Positions 1 through 7,839 of a stretch of DNA of 64,000 nt are shown here, piece after piece. The DNA is from a virus: positions 1 to 64,000 of IMG/VR virus record IMGVR_UViG_3300017991_000060; one strand, given 5' to 3'. How positions within the stretch are numbered: the stretch's first letter is position 1; each line of letters starts with the position of its first letter. The notes under the pieces were generated by a model, which was given only the letters and a program-made list of their open reading frames with translations, was not told the DNA's origin and ran no database searches. The translations under genes were made by a program, and so were the position numbers.

Positions 1-413
1 CACCTACCAAGGAACCACCACCCGCCCTTCCGCTTGCACTCGCCCTCCCGCTTGATCTTCTTCCACTCCCGCTCCTCCCAGTCCTTCGCCCACTTGGGGG
101 TACCCTGGTGAGCCGCCACCGCACCCCCGGCCGCCGCGGCGACGAAGGGGAACACTTCGTCAAGCTGCCTGCCGGATCGGCTGGACTGGTAGGAGTACCG
201 GAGGCTCTCCGAGAGGTGGAACTCGCCCCCGAGGGCCTCGGCGTCATCCCCGAGCATGTCCGCCACCCTGGAGTCGGTGGTGTAGGCCGTCACCCAGGTG
301 CCGGACTTCTCGGACTTGACACGCCATCGGTACGGTGGCTTCATCTCGATGAGGCGTTCGAACGCGACCGCCTCCGCATCGCCAGGGAACTCGAACGCCA
401 AACGGAATCTCAT
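1..413 (-). CDS. Hypothetical protein, 5' part (gene runs off the window)
   Basis: An open minus-strand frame starts at the ATG at 413 and has no stop before base 1 (137 codons visible). The start overlaps the stop of the upstream Nudix/ART gene by 4 nt (ATGA), so the two are translationally coupled. It begins MRFRLAFEF, which loosely recalls the MRFTYE starts of genes at 21367 and 22174. The visible part has a hydrophilic first half, a short AAAAGGAV stretch and a lysine- and tryptophan-rich end. No family recognised. Confidence 0.75.
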   Translation of the reverse strand, partial: MRFRLAFEFPGDAEAVAFERLIEMKPPYRWRVKSEKSGTWVTAYTTDSRVADMLGDDAEALGGEFHLSESLRYSYQSSRSGRQLDEVFPFVAAAAGGAVAAHQGTPKWAKDWEEREWKKIKREGECKRKGGWWFLGR

Positions 414-3400
414 CTTACCCTCCGATCCGACTTGCGTTTCCGCTTCGCTAGCCACTTGTCGTTGGCGCGCTTCCAGTCCGCTCGGATGTCGTCCTTCGTG
501 ACCTTCCCTGCGATGTACTTCTTGGCAAGCCCGATAGTGCGCGCGCCTGCTGGCTCGATCCCAAGCTCGCGGCCTTTCTCCGTAGGCTCGACCTGGAACG
601 TCCGTACCACCCTGGTGATGCTGTCACCGTAGGGACTGTCCGACTTCCGCACCATCATCTCGTCTTGGATCTTGTTGACCCGCGCGAGGTCCGAGACGAA
701 AACGTCGCTCTTGAGCACCATGCCCAAGTATCGAAACGCTTCTGTGACCCACAGGCGTCGTTTGCCGCTCGCGAACTCAGGCTGGAGGACTGACGCCCAC
801 AACAGACGCCGCGCGAGGTTGCGCGCGCCCTCTTTCAGTTTGCTCTCCGCCACCTGGAGGACCTCCAGGTCCGGGTACTCATCGGCCAGGTCCGCTACAG
901 CCTTCTCCGCGTCGGGCTCACAGTGGTGCCCCCAGGGCTCCAGCTTCCCGCCGCGCTTCCGGTCGAACTTGGACACTTGCCACGGGCGGCCGGGATCACA
1001 GTCACCGCGGACGGAACGGTGAATCATGAACTCCTGGCGGTTCTTCTTGGATCGTAGGTGCACGCCGTGCTTCGCGCCGCGAACCTTGCGGACCATCACG
1101 TTGGAACGCTCCGCGGTGCGGGCCATGCCCCGGATGACGTCCTTCATCGGCCCTTCGATGCGGAGCCGCTTGAAGCGGTCCTCGAACTCCTGGTAGGTCA
1201 TCGCTCCGTTCTTCACCTTGTCCAGAAGGTCGAACCCGAGGCCCAGGTCGTCTCCCTTCGCCTCGGCTAGCTCCTTTGGCGTGAGCTTCCAGGCGAGGAC
1301 CGGCCCTTGTAGCCGCTCGGCGTTGAACATGGCCCCGAAGAAGTTCTGCCAGTCCTGGTCGCTCCAGCCGCACTGGTAGCCCTTCGTCGTCTCGCCCCAG
1401 TCGCCCTTGTCCTCCGTGCGGTGGATCGCGGCGAGGATCTTCCCGCCCGGCTTTAGGAGACCGCGGGCGGCCATGAGGACCTGGTGGCGGAGTGCCATCG
1501 TGGGGACCACGTTCAGCACGTAGTTCACCATGATGGTGTCGTACCGTTTCAGGAGCGGCTTGATGTCCGGGTGGTGCACGGGGTCGTACCGGGCGAAATC
1601 GTGCACATCGTGGCCCGCGCCATAATCGAGGACATCCCCGGTGAGTAAGCCCTGGTCCTGGTACATCTTCGCCGGCCGGCTGATCTCCTTCCGCGCGAGG
1701 GCTGTGGCCCCGCCCATCACCTTGTCGATGGTGGCGTCCTCGACGATCTCCCTCCCCAGGTAGGCTTTGGTCAGGGCGTCGCTCGCGTGGGCGGCGACCT
1801 CGAACGGGCACGCCACGCTCTCCCCGCGCTTCTTCATCGCCTCCGTCAGCTTCGGAACGACCTCCGCCTCCCAGTACTTCTTGTAACCGATGCGGTTCCG
1901 GTCGGGGTTCAGCTTCTCCCAGGCGGAGGAGCGCGCCTTGCTCGCCTCCACGTCGAAGCCCTGATAGTCGTCTCGGACGAAGGCCCACTTGTGGTGGTAT
2001 ATCTGGGGGTTCTCCGCGTTGTAGGGACGATGTGCCGCCTGGGCCACACCCTTCGCCACGCTCCAAGAGTCGCCCACCGTCGGCTCATCCGCGGCGTTCC
2101 AGTCGGGGGAGCTGGTGAACGTCACCTCGTCCGTCTGGCGGTCCCATCGGATGATGGAGTACCGCGCATCCTGGGGGAGCGCCTTCTCGGCCTCGGCCAC
2201 CCGCTCGTTCGGGATGGGCGAGTCGTCGAGGGCGGTGTGATGCACGTAGACCTTAGAGCCCACGACCTTGCCGGGTTGCCGCGCTTCTGACTCCGTGACC
2301 ATCAGCCCAGAGGACTCCTCCAGGCTGGCGCCGAGGCGGCCGACGTTCGGGTTGAAGTCGTAGGAGTACCCGTCCGGGCTCCGCCGGAGCGACTTGTCCA
2401 GGAGGTTGTCGATGGAATCGCCCAGCCCCTCGATGCCGGAACGGCTGAGCTCGTACCAGTCCCCATCCGTCGGGTCCCAGACAAAGAGGTCTCGTGCCGG
2501 GACAGACCCCCGCGAGAAGTAGTAGTCGTACTTGTTCTCCATGTCCTCGCGGTACTCGACCCCGTGCCGCTTCTTCACCTGGTAGGAGAGGACCACCACC
2601 GTACGGTCCCGGTGCGCCTCACGCCACTTCTCCTCCAACTCCTCCGGGTCGCCCCAACTGACGTAGAACTCTTCCCACTCCTCTTCTGTCTCCGGCTTCT
2701 CATCGAGAGGGGGGAACTCTGGGGCGCCGTACTCTGCGTGTTGTCCGAGCACGATATACCAGTTGTCCACGCGGTCGGCCGTCGCGACGAACACCTTGCC
2801 CCGGCTGTGTCCGGCGTAGGCCGGGGCGGTCGCGCCGATTCCACCACCCCCGGCGCCCGGCTTCAGCCCGTGGCGTCGAATGCTTTCCAGATGCCCGAAG
2901 TACGTGACGTGGTAGAGCCAAGTGTCCTCCGGCACATTGACCTTGTCTCGGAAGGCCATCTCCGCCAGCTCGGGGGCGGACTCGGCCGCGCGGTGGATGC
3001 GTGCGCCACTATGCTTCAACAGTGCCTCCAGCCCGAAGTGCTTGGGGCGGAGACGCTGTAGCTCGTCCCAAGTCACCCACTCCGCCAGCGCGGTTTCCCA
3101 GTTGAGCTTTGGTTCGAACTCCTCATCCACGAGGCCGATGAAGTTCGAGTACCGGAAGCCGCCCCCAGGCGATGTGAACACGTAGGCGGGGAAGAGATCG
3201 ATGTCACCGCGGTACCCAAGCTCTTCCTCAATCTCTCGAAGCGCGGCCTTCTTCGGGTCCTCCCCCGCATCAATGGCTCCCCCAAAGACGCCCCAGGTGT
3301 TGGGCTCGTTTACGTGGGGGGAACGTAGGCCAACCAAGATGCGGCCGGTCCTGGGGCAGATGGGAAGCACCCCAGCGCCAGCGTTGCCCCAGAACGGCTC

Positions 3401-3472
3401 ACCGCCAGCGTGGGTGTACGCCGCTTCTAGAAAGTCCCGCACCCATTTCCCGGCGATCTCAGAGAGGTTCAT
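410..3472 (-). CDS. Giant multidomain protein: Nudix + ART-like + methyltransferase-like
   Basis: This 1020-aa protein starts at the ATG at 3472, which has GGAGG five bases upstream; the ATG four codons earlier has no usable spacing. Residues ~30-150 are a Nudix hydrolase domain with a complete box (GX5EX7REUXEEXGU, read as G-AIDAG-E-DPKKAAL-REIEEELGY). Residues ~185-345 look like an ADP-ribosyltransferase fold: LYHVT, then HLESIRRHGLKP, then GKVFVA. Residues ~590-730 resemble a class I SAM methyltransferase (DVLDYGAGH, NYVLNVVP, LLKPGGKIL). The last 200 residues are Lys/Arg-rich. The region around HHKWAFV (~residue 494) is unassigned. Such Nudix/ART combinations occur in phage proteins that modify host proteins or NAD/ADP-ribose; virion packaging and injection is only inference. 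First gene after the divergent promoter region. Confidence 0.8.
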   Translation of the reverse strand: MNLSEIAGKWVRDFLEAAYTHAGGEPFWGNAGAGVLPICPRTGRILVGLRSPHVNEPNTWGVFGGAIDAGEDPKKAALREIEEELGYRGDIDLFPAYVFTSPGGGFRYSNFIGLVDEEFEPKLNWETALAEWVTWDELQRLRPKHFGLEALLKHSGARIHRAAESAPELAEMAFRDKVNVPEDTWLYHVTYFGHLESIRRHGLKPGAGGGGIGATAPAYAGHSRGKVFVATADRVDNWYIVLGQHAEYGAPEFPPLDEKPETEEEWEEFYVSWGDPEELEEKWREAHRDRTVVVLSYQVKKRHGVEYREDMENKYDYYFSRGSVPARDLFVWDPTDGDWYELSRSGIEGLGDSIDNLLDKSLRRSPDGYSYDFNPNVGRLGASLEESSGLMVTESEARQPGKVVGSKVYVHHTALDDSPIPNERVAEAEKALPQDARYSIIRWDRQTDEVTFTSSPDWNAADEPTVGDSWSVAKGVAQAAHRPYNAENPQIYHHKWAFVRDDYQGFDVEASKARSSAWEKLNPDRNRIGYKKYWEAEVVPKLTEAMKKRGESVACPFEVAAHASDALTKAYLGREIVEDATIDKVMGGATALARKEISRPAKMYQDQGLLTGDVLDYGAGHDVHDFARYDPVHHPDIKPLLKRYDTIMVNYVLNVVPTMALRHQVLMAARGLLKPGGKILAAIHRTEDKGDWGETTKGYQCGWSDQDWQNFFGAMFNAERLQGPVLAWKLTPKELAEAKGDDLGLGFDLLDKVKNGAMTYQEFEDRFKRLRIEGPMKDVIRGMARTAERSNVMVRKVRGAKHGVHLRSKKNRQEFMIHRSVRGDCDPGRPWQVSKFDRKRGGKLEPWGHHCEPDAEKAVADLADEYPDLEVLQVAESKLKEGARNLARRLLWASVLQPEFASGKRRLWVTEAFRYLGMVLKSDVFVSDLARVNKIQDEMMVRKSDSPYGDSITRVVRTFQVEPTEKGRELGIEPAGARTIGLAKKYIAGKVTKDDIRADWKRANDKWLAKRKRKSDRRVR

Positions 3473-3539
3473 ACCGTCCTCCATCCCCTGGAGGATACCA
3501 AGCTCGGCAGCCAGCGGCTAGAGAGCTCCTCCCTACCGT

Positions 3540-3568
3540 TTGACAGACGGGGCGCAATCGGGTATTGT
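3540..3568 (+). promoter_or_regulatory. P1: sigma70-type promoter of the plus-strand operon
   Basis: TTGACA at 3540-3545, a 17-bp spacer and TATTGT at 3563-3568. The extended -35 reads GTTTGACA, shared with four other promoters in the window. It lies in the 134-bp divergent gap and points at the GTG start at 3607. A perfect -35 and 17-bp spacing suggest strong use by host polymerase early in infection. Confidence 0.85.
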
Positions 3569-3582
3569 TGCCCCTGGGGCAA
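3568..3582. promoter_or_regulatory. Operator-like palindrome overlapping the P1 start site
   Basis: A perfect inverted repeat, TTGCCCC-T-GGGGCAA, starts at the last base of the P1 -10 box and covers the expected transcription start. That position suits a repressor or, in RNA, a 5'-end hairpin. No second copy was noticed in the window. Confidence 0.6.
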
Positions 3583-3606
3583 TGGTGCCCAGGAAAGGAG
3601 CGAACC

Positions 3607-4224
3607 GTGAGCAACATATTCGTGTGCGAGCACCGGGGCTACGCGATCACCATCAACTGCAATGGGAGGTTCCTGGCGGAAGTGCCGAGCCTCCGAAACG
3701 ACGACACCATCCACCACATCAGCGAGAAGACTCTCGACGACGCGAAGGCCGCCATCGACGCGAAGATCGGCGCGGACAAGCGGAAGCCCATCAACATCCC
3801 TGTCACCGTGGTAGGGCTCGACGACGGCCGGAAGTACAGCGCCAACCGACGGCCCGAGCGCGTGGTGGACGGGACCCTCATCGGCATCAACGCCTCCAGC
3901 GGGAAGTTCCGCGTCAAGGACAAAGACGCGACCCACCAGTTCACCTCGAACTACGGCAAGTGCCAAGTGATCCTCCAGGACGACCCGGAACGCGATGCGA
4001 TCCTCGCGGCCTTCCGCAAGATGAACGACGCCGACAAGGCGGCTCGTGAGGCAACCGATGCGTTCAGGGCTGCCATCAAGGGGCACGTCATCGAGGGCGG
4101 CGGCTACGGCACGAACAGCCACAACGTCATCGAGAAGGAGCGGGCTCTCGTCGAGAAAGCGGAGAGCCTCCGCGCCTCCTGGGCTAAGACGGGGAAGGCT
4201 AAGAAGAAGGGGAAGGGGAAGTAG
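3607..4224 (+). CDS. Hypothetical protein, first gene of plus-strand operon
   Basis: A 205-aa protein starting at GTG 3607 with AAGGAG six bases upstream. It is a soluble, charged protein with a Lys/Gly-rich end (KTGKAKKKGKGK). No family recognised. As the promoter-proximal gene of the only plus-strand operon and transcribed from the consensus promoter P1, it is probably expressed early. The Val codon GTA inside GTAGGG at ~3812 is rare for this genome. Confidence 0.85.
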   Translation: MSNIFVCEHRGYAITINCNGRFLAEVPSLRNDDTIHHISEKTLDDAKAAIDAKIGADKRKPINIPVTVVGLDDGRKYSANRRPERVVDGTLIGINASSGKFRVKDKDATHQFTSNYGKCQVILQDDPERDAILAAFRKMNDADKAAREATDAFRAAIKGHVIEGGGYGTNSHNVIEKERALVEKAESLRASWAKTGKAKKKGKGK

Positions 4225-4225
4225 G

Positions 4226-4723
4226 ATGGGCGAGAGCTCGCACGAGACGCAGACCCGCGAGCTCCTCGCGGAGCACGGGAAGTACATCCGGAACACGAAG
4301 CACGGCGAGCTCTGGGAGATCCCGGTCGGTACCTCCGGCCGGGTGATGACCCCGGACTCGAACGGGCACGGCGGAGGGGGTGGTGCGGAGCACCGCGCCT
4401 GGAAGAACGCCCTGGCGGATGTCCGCCGGGTGCTGCGTGAACACCAGCGGCCGGAGGCCGATGAGGAGGACGACGTGGCGACAACCAGGACGGAGATGAT
4501 CCAAGCGGCCGGGGTCCACCTAGAGACGACGACGAAGAAGATTGTGGAGCGCACAACTCGCGCGGTGCTTGACAAGGCGGCGCTTCTACAGATCGTGCTC
4601 GGCATCGACGGGATCGACGACGGTGACACCGTGAAGCTCGACATCGAGGACCTCGGAATCGAGGCCGTGCTCGGGGCCAACTTCCATTGCACCGTCACGC
4701 ACATCAGCGTCAGAGAGGAGTAG
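4226..4723 (+). CDS. Hypothetical protein (possible HicA-like N-terminus)
   Basis: A 165-aa protein; ATG at 4226 follows the previous TAG stop by one base and uses AAGGGGAAG as ribosome binding site. Residues ~8-70 (RELLAEHGKYIRNTKHGELWEIP, then RVMTP) vaguely recall the HicA/double-stranded-RNA-binding fold, but the match is weak. The second half is a separate acidic domain. An internal GTG near codon 84 is preceded by GAGGAGG, so a shorter second product is possible. Second gene of the plus-strand operon. Confidence 0.8.
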   Translation: MGESSHETQTRELLAEHGKYIRNTKHGELWEIPVGTSGRVMTPDSNGHGGGGGAEHRAWKNALADVRRVLREHQRPEADEEDDVATTRTEMIQAAGVHLETTTKKIVERTTRAVLDKAALLQIVLGIDGIDDGDTVKLDIEDLGIEAVLGANFHCTVTHISVREE

Positions 4724-4726
4724 GCC

Positions 4727-5089
4727 ATGATCGACATCAAGGCGGAGGGCGTTCCGCTCGGGCGCACGAGCGGCATCATCATGGCGGCGGCCGACAGTCT
4801 GCACCCGCTCGTCGCCCGCTACCAGGCCGGGCGCGCTGACCTGGAGCGGACGTGCCTGTGCATCGAGCACGAGGTTCGCACGGCCGCCCTCGGATGTGGT
4901 GGGAACTGGAAGGACATCCGGGTCATGTGCGACGCGGCCACGCAGTCGCCGGAGACGCTAGAAGCACGCAAGGTGCGCCTCACGTTCGGCATCAAGGTAG
5001 GGCCGACCCCGGAATGGACTGGCGGCCACTTCATCCTGGGATGCGAGCTCGGCGCGTTGATGGTTGAGTACCAACCGTGGGAGGTGTAA
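4727..5089 (+). CDS. Hypothetical protein
   Basis: A 120-aa soluble protein; the ATG at 4727 is preceded by GAGGAG, which also spans the TAG stop of the gene before it. It has three cysteines near residues 44-60 (TCLCIEHE, ALGCGG) and ends in MVEYQPWEV. No family recognised. Third gene of the plus-strand operon. Confidence 0.8.
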   Translation: MIDIKAEGVPLGRTSGIIMAAADSLHPLVARYQAGRADLERTCLCIEHEVRTAALGCGGNWKDIRVMCDAATQSPETLEARKVRLTFGIKVGPTPEWTGGHFILGCELGALMVEYQPWEV

Positions 5090-5090
5090 C

Positions 5091-5321
5091 GTGGGAGAGA
5101 CGTGTTGTCTGTACCGCCGGAAGCTGGTCATCGGCTTGCTCGCCGTGCTCCCCGAGGAGGAGTGCGGGGTGAAGGACTCCGAGGTGGCCGACCTCATCGA
5201 CTTCGACCTCCAAGCCCCCTCGGGGAAGCCCGTCATCCGGGTACGCTTCTGCCCCTGGTGCGGGAAGCCCTGGGATGGGAAGTCGGAACAACGCATCGTG
5301 GACATCAAAGGAGTTAGCTGA
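5091..5321 (+). CDS. Small zinc-ribbon-like protein
   Basis: A 76-aa protein starting at GTG 5091 (GGGAGG six bases upstream). It has an N-terminal CC pair (ETCCLYRR) and a C-terminal CPWCGKP knuckle, so it may bind one zinc. Fourth gene of the plus-strand operon; function unknown. Confidence 0.75.
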   Translation: MGETCCLYRRKLVIGLLAVLPEEECGVKDSEVADLIDFDLQAPSGKPVIRVRFCPWCGKPWDGKSEQRIVDIKGVS

Positions 5322-5386
5322 TGACTGACATCAACTTTCTTCAAGTACTTGGTGTGCGGCCGGACGTACTCTGCCGCTGTCAGTGA
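5321..5386 (+). CDS. Very short ORF (21 aa), possible gene remnant
   Basis: ATG at 5321 overlaps the previous TGA stop (TGATG) and has a good ribosome binding site (AAGGAG, 7-nt spacing), but the frame closes after 21 codons (MTDINFLQVLG...). It may be a leader peptide for the structured region downstream or the stump of a lost gene. Confidence 0.4.
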   Translation: MTDINFLQVLGVRPDVLCRCQ

Positions 5387-5400
5387 GCTGTGGTAGTCTC

Positions 5401-5563
5401 CCTGGTGAGAGCTGCCCCCCGGCGGCAGCCGTACCTAGGAAATGAGAAGGGGAGGCCGGGGTGAACCGGAAGGCGCGGGAGGGTGATTGACCTTTGCGGA
5501 GTGACTGACCCCGAACACCGAGCCAGGTACGACGCCCACCCGACAACGGCGGGCGCTCTCTTT
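5401..5563 (+). ncRNA. Candidate structured RNA / end of the plus-strand operon
   Basis: The gap between two convergent operons (5387-5574) has no convincing gene but many complementary segments. CGTACCT (5430-5436) pairs perfectly with AGGTACG (5525-5531) about 90 nt away. GCTGCC (5411-5416) pairs with GGCAGC (5424-5429). Shorter helices such as CCGG-loop-CCGG lie in between. GCCC..GGGC at ~5533-5554 followed by TCTCTTT could be the operon terminator. It matches no riboswitch or intron class I know. Strand assigned from continuity with the plus operon. Confidence 0.4.
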
Positions 5564-5574
5564 GCACGGGTCAG

Positions 5575-5850
5575 CTAGAAGTCCACCATCGCGCGGTGGA
5601 ACCTATCCTCTGGTGTGGAGAGGGTCTTCCTCAGTATGGGTCCGATCCCGGCGATGTAGGCGATCTCCTCCGGGTTCCCCCCAGCCGCCACCACCCTCTT
5701 CTTGAGTCGCCCCTTCGCGAGCTGGAGCGCCCTCCAAGAGTGCACGCCGCGGGGGCCGTCGAAGGTTCGCGTCCTGAGGTGGTAGTAGCAGGGGCCGGGG
5801 AGGGAGAACACCCAGGCCCGGTCCTCGGGGGAGAGGTCGGAGAGGCTCAT
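5575..5850 (-). CDS. Hypothetical protein with C-terminal AMVDF tag
   Basis: A 91-aa protein; its ATG at 5850 overlaps the preceding stop by 4 nt. No known domain; basic middle (KGRLKKRVV). It ends FHRAMVDF-stop, one of five proteins in the window with the terminal motif A/P-M-T/V-D-F. Last minus-strand gene before the convergent gap. Confidence 0.8.
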   Translation of the reverse strand: MSLSDLSPEDRAWVFSLPGPCYYHLRTRTFDGPRGVHSWRALQLAKGRLKKRVVAAGGNPEEIAYIAGIGPILRKTLSTPEDRFHRAMVDF

Positions 5851-6356
5851 TGCTCGGCCACCTCCGCCACCGCCTGTTCCACGTAGACCCGACGGGGAGG
5901 GGCCTTCCCCGCGGGCCAGCGTCGCATCACCTCCGCCACCACATCCACGGGCGTGGCGGGATCGCGCTCCGGGTTGAGCGGGCCGACGTGGGGCTTGGAC
6001 ACGACCTCGCGGGCGATGCGAGATGCCACCCGCCGTTCCTCCCCGGCGCGCTCCACCTCATCCCGCGCGGCTTCCTTCGCCCCTTCCTGAAGCTCGCGCC
6101 GTGTCCTCTCCAGTTCATCCCTGGTGTCCTGGAGCTCCACCTCGACGGCCTCCCGGCGCTCCTCCGCGTCGTGTAGGCGCGTCTCGTTCCGGTCCGTCCT
6201 CACCACGGCCCAGGCCGCGATGAACGCGGGGATGGACGCCACCAGGATGGGGCGCACCCACTTCTCCGCCCACCCCGCGCGATCCACGAGCTCTACCTTC
6301 CGCACGCCCTCCGGCTCCGGGCCGGGCTTCTCCACCGAGTACCCCATCCGTCCCAT
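5847..6356 (-). CDS. Membrane-anchored coiled-coil protein
   Basis: A 169-aa protein with one predicted transmembrane helix near residues 35-52 (ILVASIPAFIAAWAVV) followed by a long charged coiled coil (residues ~60-120, rich in E/R heptads) and a soluble tail. This topology resembles phage i-spanins or membrane-tethered accessory proteins, but nothing specific identifies it. Start chosen at 6356; the ATG three codons later (MGYS) is an alternative. Confidence 0.75.
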   Translation of the reverse strand: MGRMGYSVEKPGPEPEGVRKVELVDRAGWAEKWVRPILVASIPAFIAAWAVVRTDRNETRLHDAEERREAVEVELQDTRDELERTRRELQEGAKEAARDEVERAGEERRVASRIAREVVSKPHVGPLNPERDPATPVDVVAEVMRRWPAGKAPPRRVYVEQAVAEVAEQ

Positions 6357-6360
6357 CTTC

Positions 6361-6789
6361 CTACCGCACCTCGCGGGCGAACACCTCGAACGCCTGGATC
6401 ATAGCATCCAGGTGGGCGTCATCGATGGTGGTCCCGCGCCCCGAGCACGTCACGTCCCGGCCGTTCACGGTGAACCCGAGGTCCACGACTTCATCCCCGT
6501 CGGGGAGGTGGCGGCCCTTCACCGCGATCCGCCCTACCCGGTCCAGGAACTCCTTCACGATGGCGGGGAGGGGCCGCTCGTTCGTGTACACCCCGGCGAT
6601 GGGGGTGGGCTGCCGCCCGGCCTCCTGGCCCCGCCGGAAGCCCTCCTCAAACCCTTTGGCGTGACCTACCTCGTAACCCTTGGCCCAAGGGATTTCCAGG
6701 GGGGCCTTTGGGACCTCCCCCAGTTGTACCACGTCCCCGTCCACCGTCATCCGTACGTTCTCGTTGGTCGTCAACTTGTCCTCCGTCAT
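6361..6789 (-). CDS. Hypothetical protein
   Basis: A 142-aa soluble protein starting at ATG 6789 (GGAGG five bases upstream). An acidic N-terminus is followed by a helical GYEVGHAKGFEEGFRRGQEAG segment. No family recognised. Its ribosome binding site contains the stop of the preceding open frame. Confidence 0.8.
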   Translation of the reverse strand: MTEDKLTTNENVRMTVDGDVVQLGEVPKAPLEIPWAKGYEVGHAKGFEEGFRRGQEAGRQPTPIAGVYTNERPLPAIVKEFLDRVGRIAVKGRHLPDGDEVVDLGFTVNGRDVTCSGRGTTIDDAHLDAMIQAFEVFAREVR

Positions 6790-6791
6790 CG

Positions 6792-7031
6792 TCACCTCCC
6801 CGTGCGGCGGCCCGGCCGGATTCGAGGGGCTCGCCACTTCGCGTGTTTTTGAGGTAGGGTTATCCTCCCCACCATCCCCTCACCACATCCACGAGGCCCT
6901 TCCCCGCGGCGTACATCAGGAACAGCACCGGCCATCCGGAACACTCCAGACGAGGCAGCTCCAGTCCGGCGGGGGCAGTTGCAGTAGCCGTCGTGGTCCC
7001 AGTCCCGGTCCTCTAGACTCGCCCCTGTCAT
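6792..7031 (-). CDS. Small gene that appears to need a +1 frameshift
   Basis: ATG at 7031 overlaps the stop of the HNH gene (ATGA). The first ~22 codons (MTGASLEDRDWDHDGYCNC...) have the strong G/C third positions of real genes. Downstream, that signal moves to the +1 frame, which encodes ...LECSGWPVLFLMYAAGKGLVDVV..., a likely membrane segment, and stops at 6860. The literal frame runs to 6792 with poor codon use. The switch falls near a CCC-C run (~6965). It may be programmed frameshifting, a mutation or a sequence error. Confidence 0.45.
   Translation of the reverse strand: MTGASLEDRDWDHDGYCNCPRRTGAASSGVFRMAGAVPDVRRGEGPRGCGEGMVGRITLPQKHAKWRAPRIRPGRRTGR
6854..6865 (+). repeat. Direct repeat, copy 1 (GTAGGGTTATCC)
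   Basis: Identical 12-mer to 7834-7845. The two copies flank the HNH endonuclease gene plus the small frameshifted gene, about 980 bp apart, as expected for borders of an inserted cassette. Confidence 0.6.
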
Positions 7032-7774
7032 CGCGCCACGCCCAGGGCACACTCAGGTAGCATCCACCGCTCACCGCGTCCGTCCGCGCGGCACATCGCC
7101 TCCGGGAACTCCCCAGCGAGGACCCGCTTGCGGACGAGGTGCCTGGAGGTCCCGAGGCGGCCGGCGGCCTGGGGGAGCGTGAACCACCTCTCCCCCGGCG
7201 CGGAGTCCGGCCCGTCCCATCGTAGGCCGAGCACCTCCGCGGCCTCCCGCATCGACTCCAGCGGCTCCGCGTGCCTCCACGTCTCCCCCCGCTGGATCGC
7301 GCACACGTACGTCGGATCGAACCCGAGCGCCTCCCCGATCTCCTTCGGCTGGATCGGCCCGGTGGCGAGGGTTCGCACGGCGCTCGCTTGTAGCGAAGAG
7401 AGGATGGCCCGGCCGTTCTCCTCCCCGACCTGGGGCACCGTGTTCTCCTTGTGCGTCACCCACTGGAGGTTCGAGGCCCGGTTGTCCGTCTTGTTCCTGT
7501 TCTTGTGGTCAACGATGTAGCCCGGCTCAGGCATCGGGTCCAGGAACGCCTCCGCCACCAGACTGTGCACCGTACGCGAGGTGTTTACCTTGGGACCGAG
7601 GTCCGGCCGGTACAGGAGCACGCTCAAGTACCCCTTACTCGTGGGGGCGGGCCTGAGTCGATGCCACCTCCCACCTCGAACGCTGGAGAACACCTTCCCC
7701 TTCCTGGTCACGCAATAGCACGGGAACTCCACAATCCGACGGGCACCCTCCGGCACCGGCAGTCGCTCGCTCAT
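7028..7774 (-). CDS. HNH homing endonuclease
   Basis: A 248-aa protein starting at ATG 7774 (AGGAGG 7 nt upstream). The N-terminal ~80 residues resemble the NUMOD4-type region of phage HNH enzymes (CYCVTRKGKVFS, GYLSVLLYR, VHSLVAEAFL). The HNH core is VDHKNRNKTDNRASNLQWVTHKEN (residues ~85-110; HNH with the second-site N residues present). The C-terminus has helix-turn-helix-like DNA-binding segments (LPQAAGRLGTSRHLVRKRV). A free-standing homing endonuclease that spreads itself by double-strand cleavage is the likely role. It is flanked by 12-bp direct repeats. Confidence 0.88.
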   Translation of the reverse strand: MSERLPVPEGARRIVEFPCYCVTRKGKVFSSVRGGRWHRLRPAPTSKGYLSVLLYRPDLGPKVNTSRTVHSLVAEAFLDPMPEPGYIVDHKNRNKTDNRASNLQWVTHKENTVPQVGEENGRAILSSLQASAVRTLATGPIQPKEIGEALGFDPTYVCAIQRGETWRHAEPLESMREAAEVLGLRWDGPDSAPGERWFTLPQAAGRLGTSRHLVRKRVLAGEFPEAMCRADGRGERWMLPECALGVAR

Positions 7775-7824
7775 CCTCCACCTCCTGAGCACCACCATAC
7801 CCCAAGCCACCGCTCGGGCTCCAG

Positions 7825-7839
7825 ACTAAACCTGTAGGG
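7825..7839 (+). promoter_or_regulatory. 15-bp element ACTAAACCTGTAGGG, plus orientation
   Basis: One of four near-identical copies (others at 10232, 10484 and 12814, all on the minus strand). This copy lies in the 287-bp gap upstream of the HNH gene, reading away from it. It is directly joined to the GTAGGGTTATCC repeat. Role unknown. Confidence 0.55.

Noticed and set aside
306-334. TTGACA on the plus strand near 306 as a promoter
   Set aside because: It lies inside a coding region, the -10 position reads CTTCAT and no plus-strand gene follows.
5387-5574. tRNA, cobalamin riboswitch or group I intron in the convergent gap
   Set aside because: No T-arm consensus, B12-box-like or intron core sequence could be matched; only generic helices remain.
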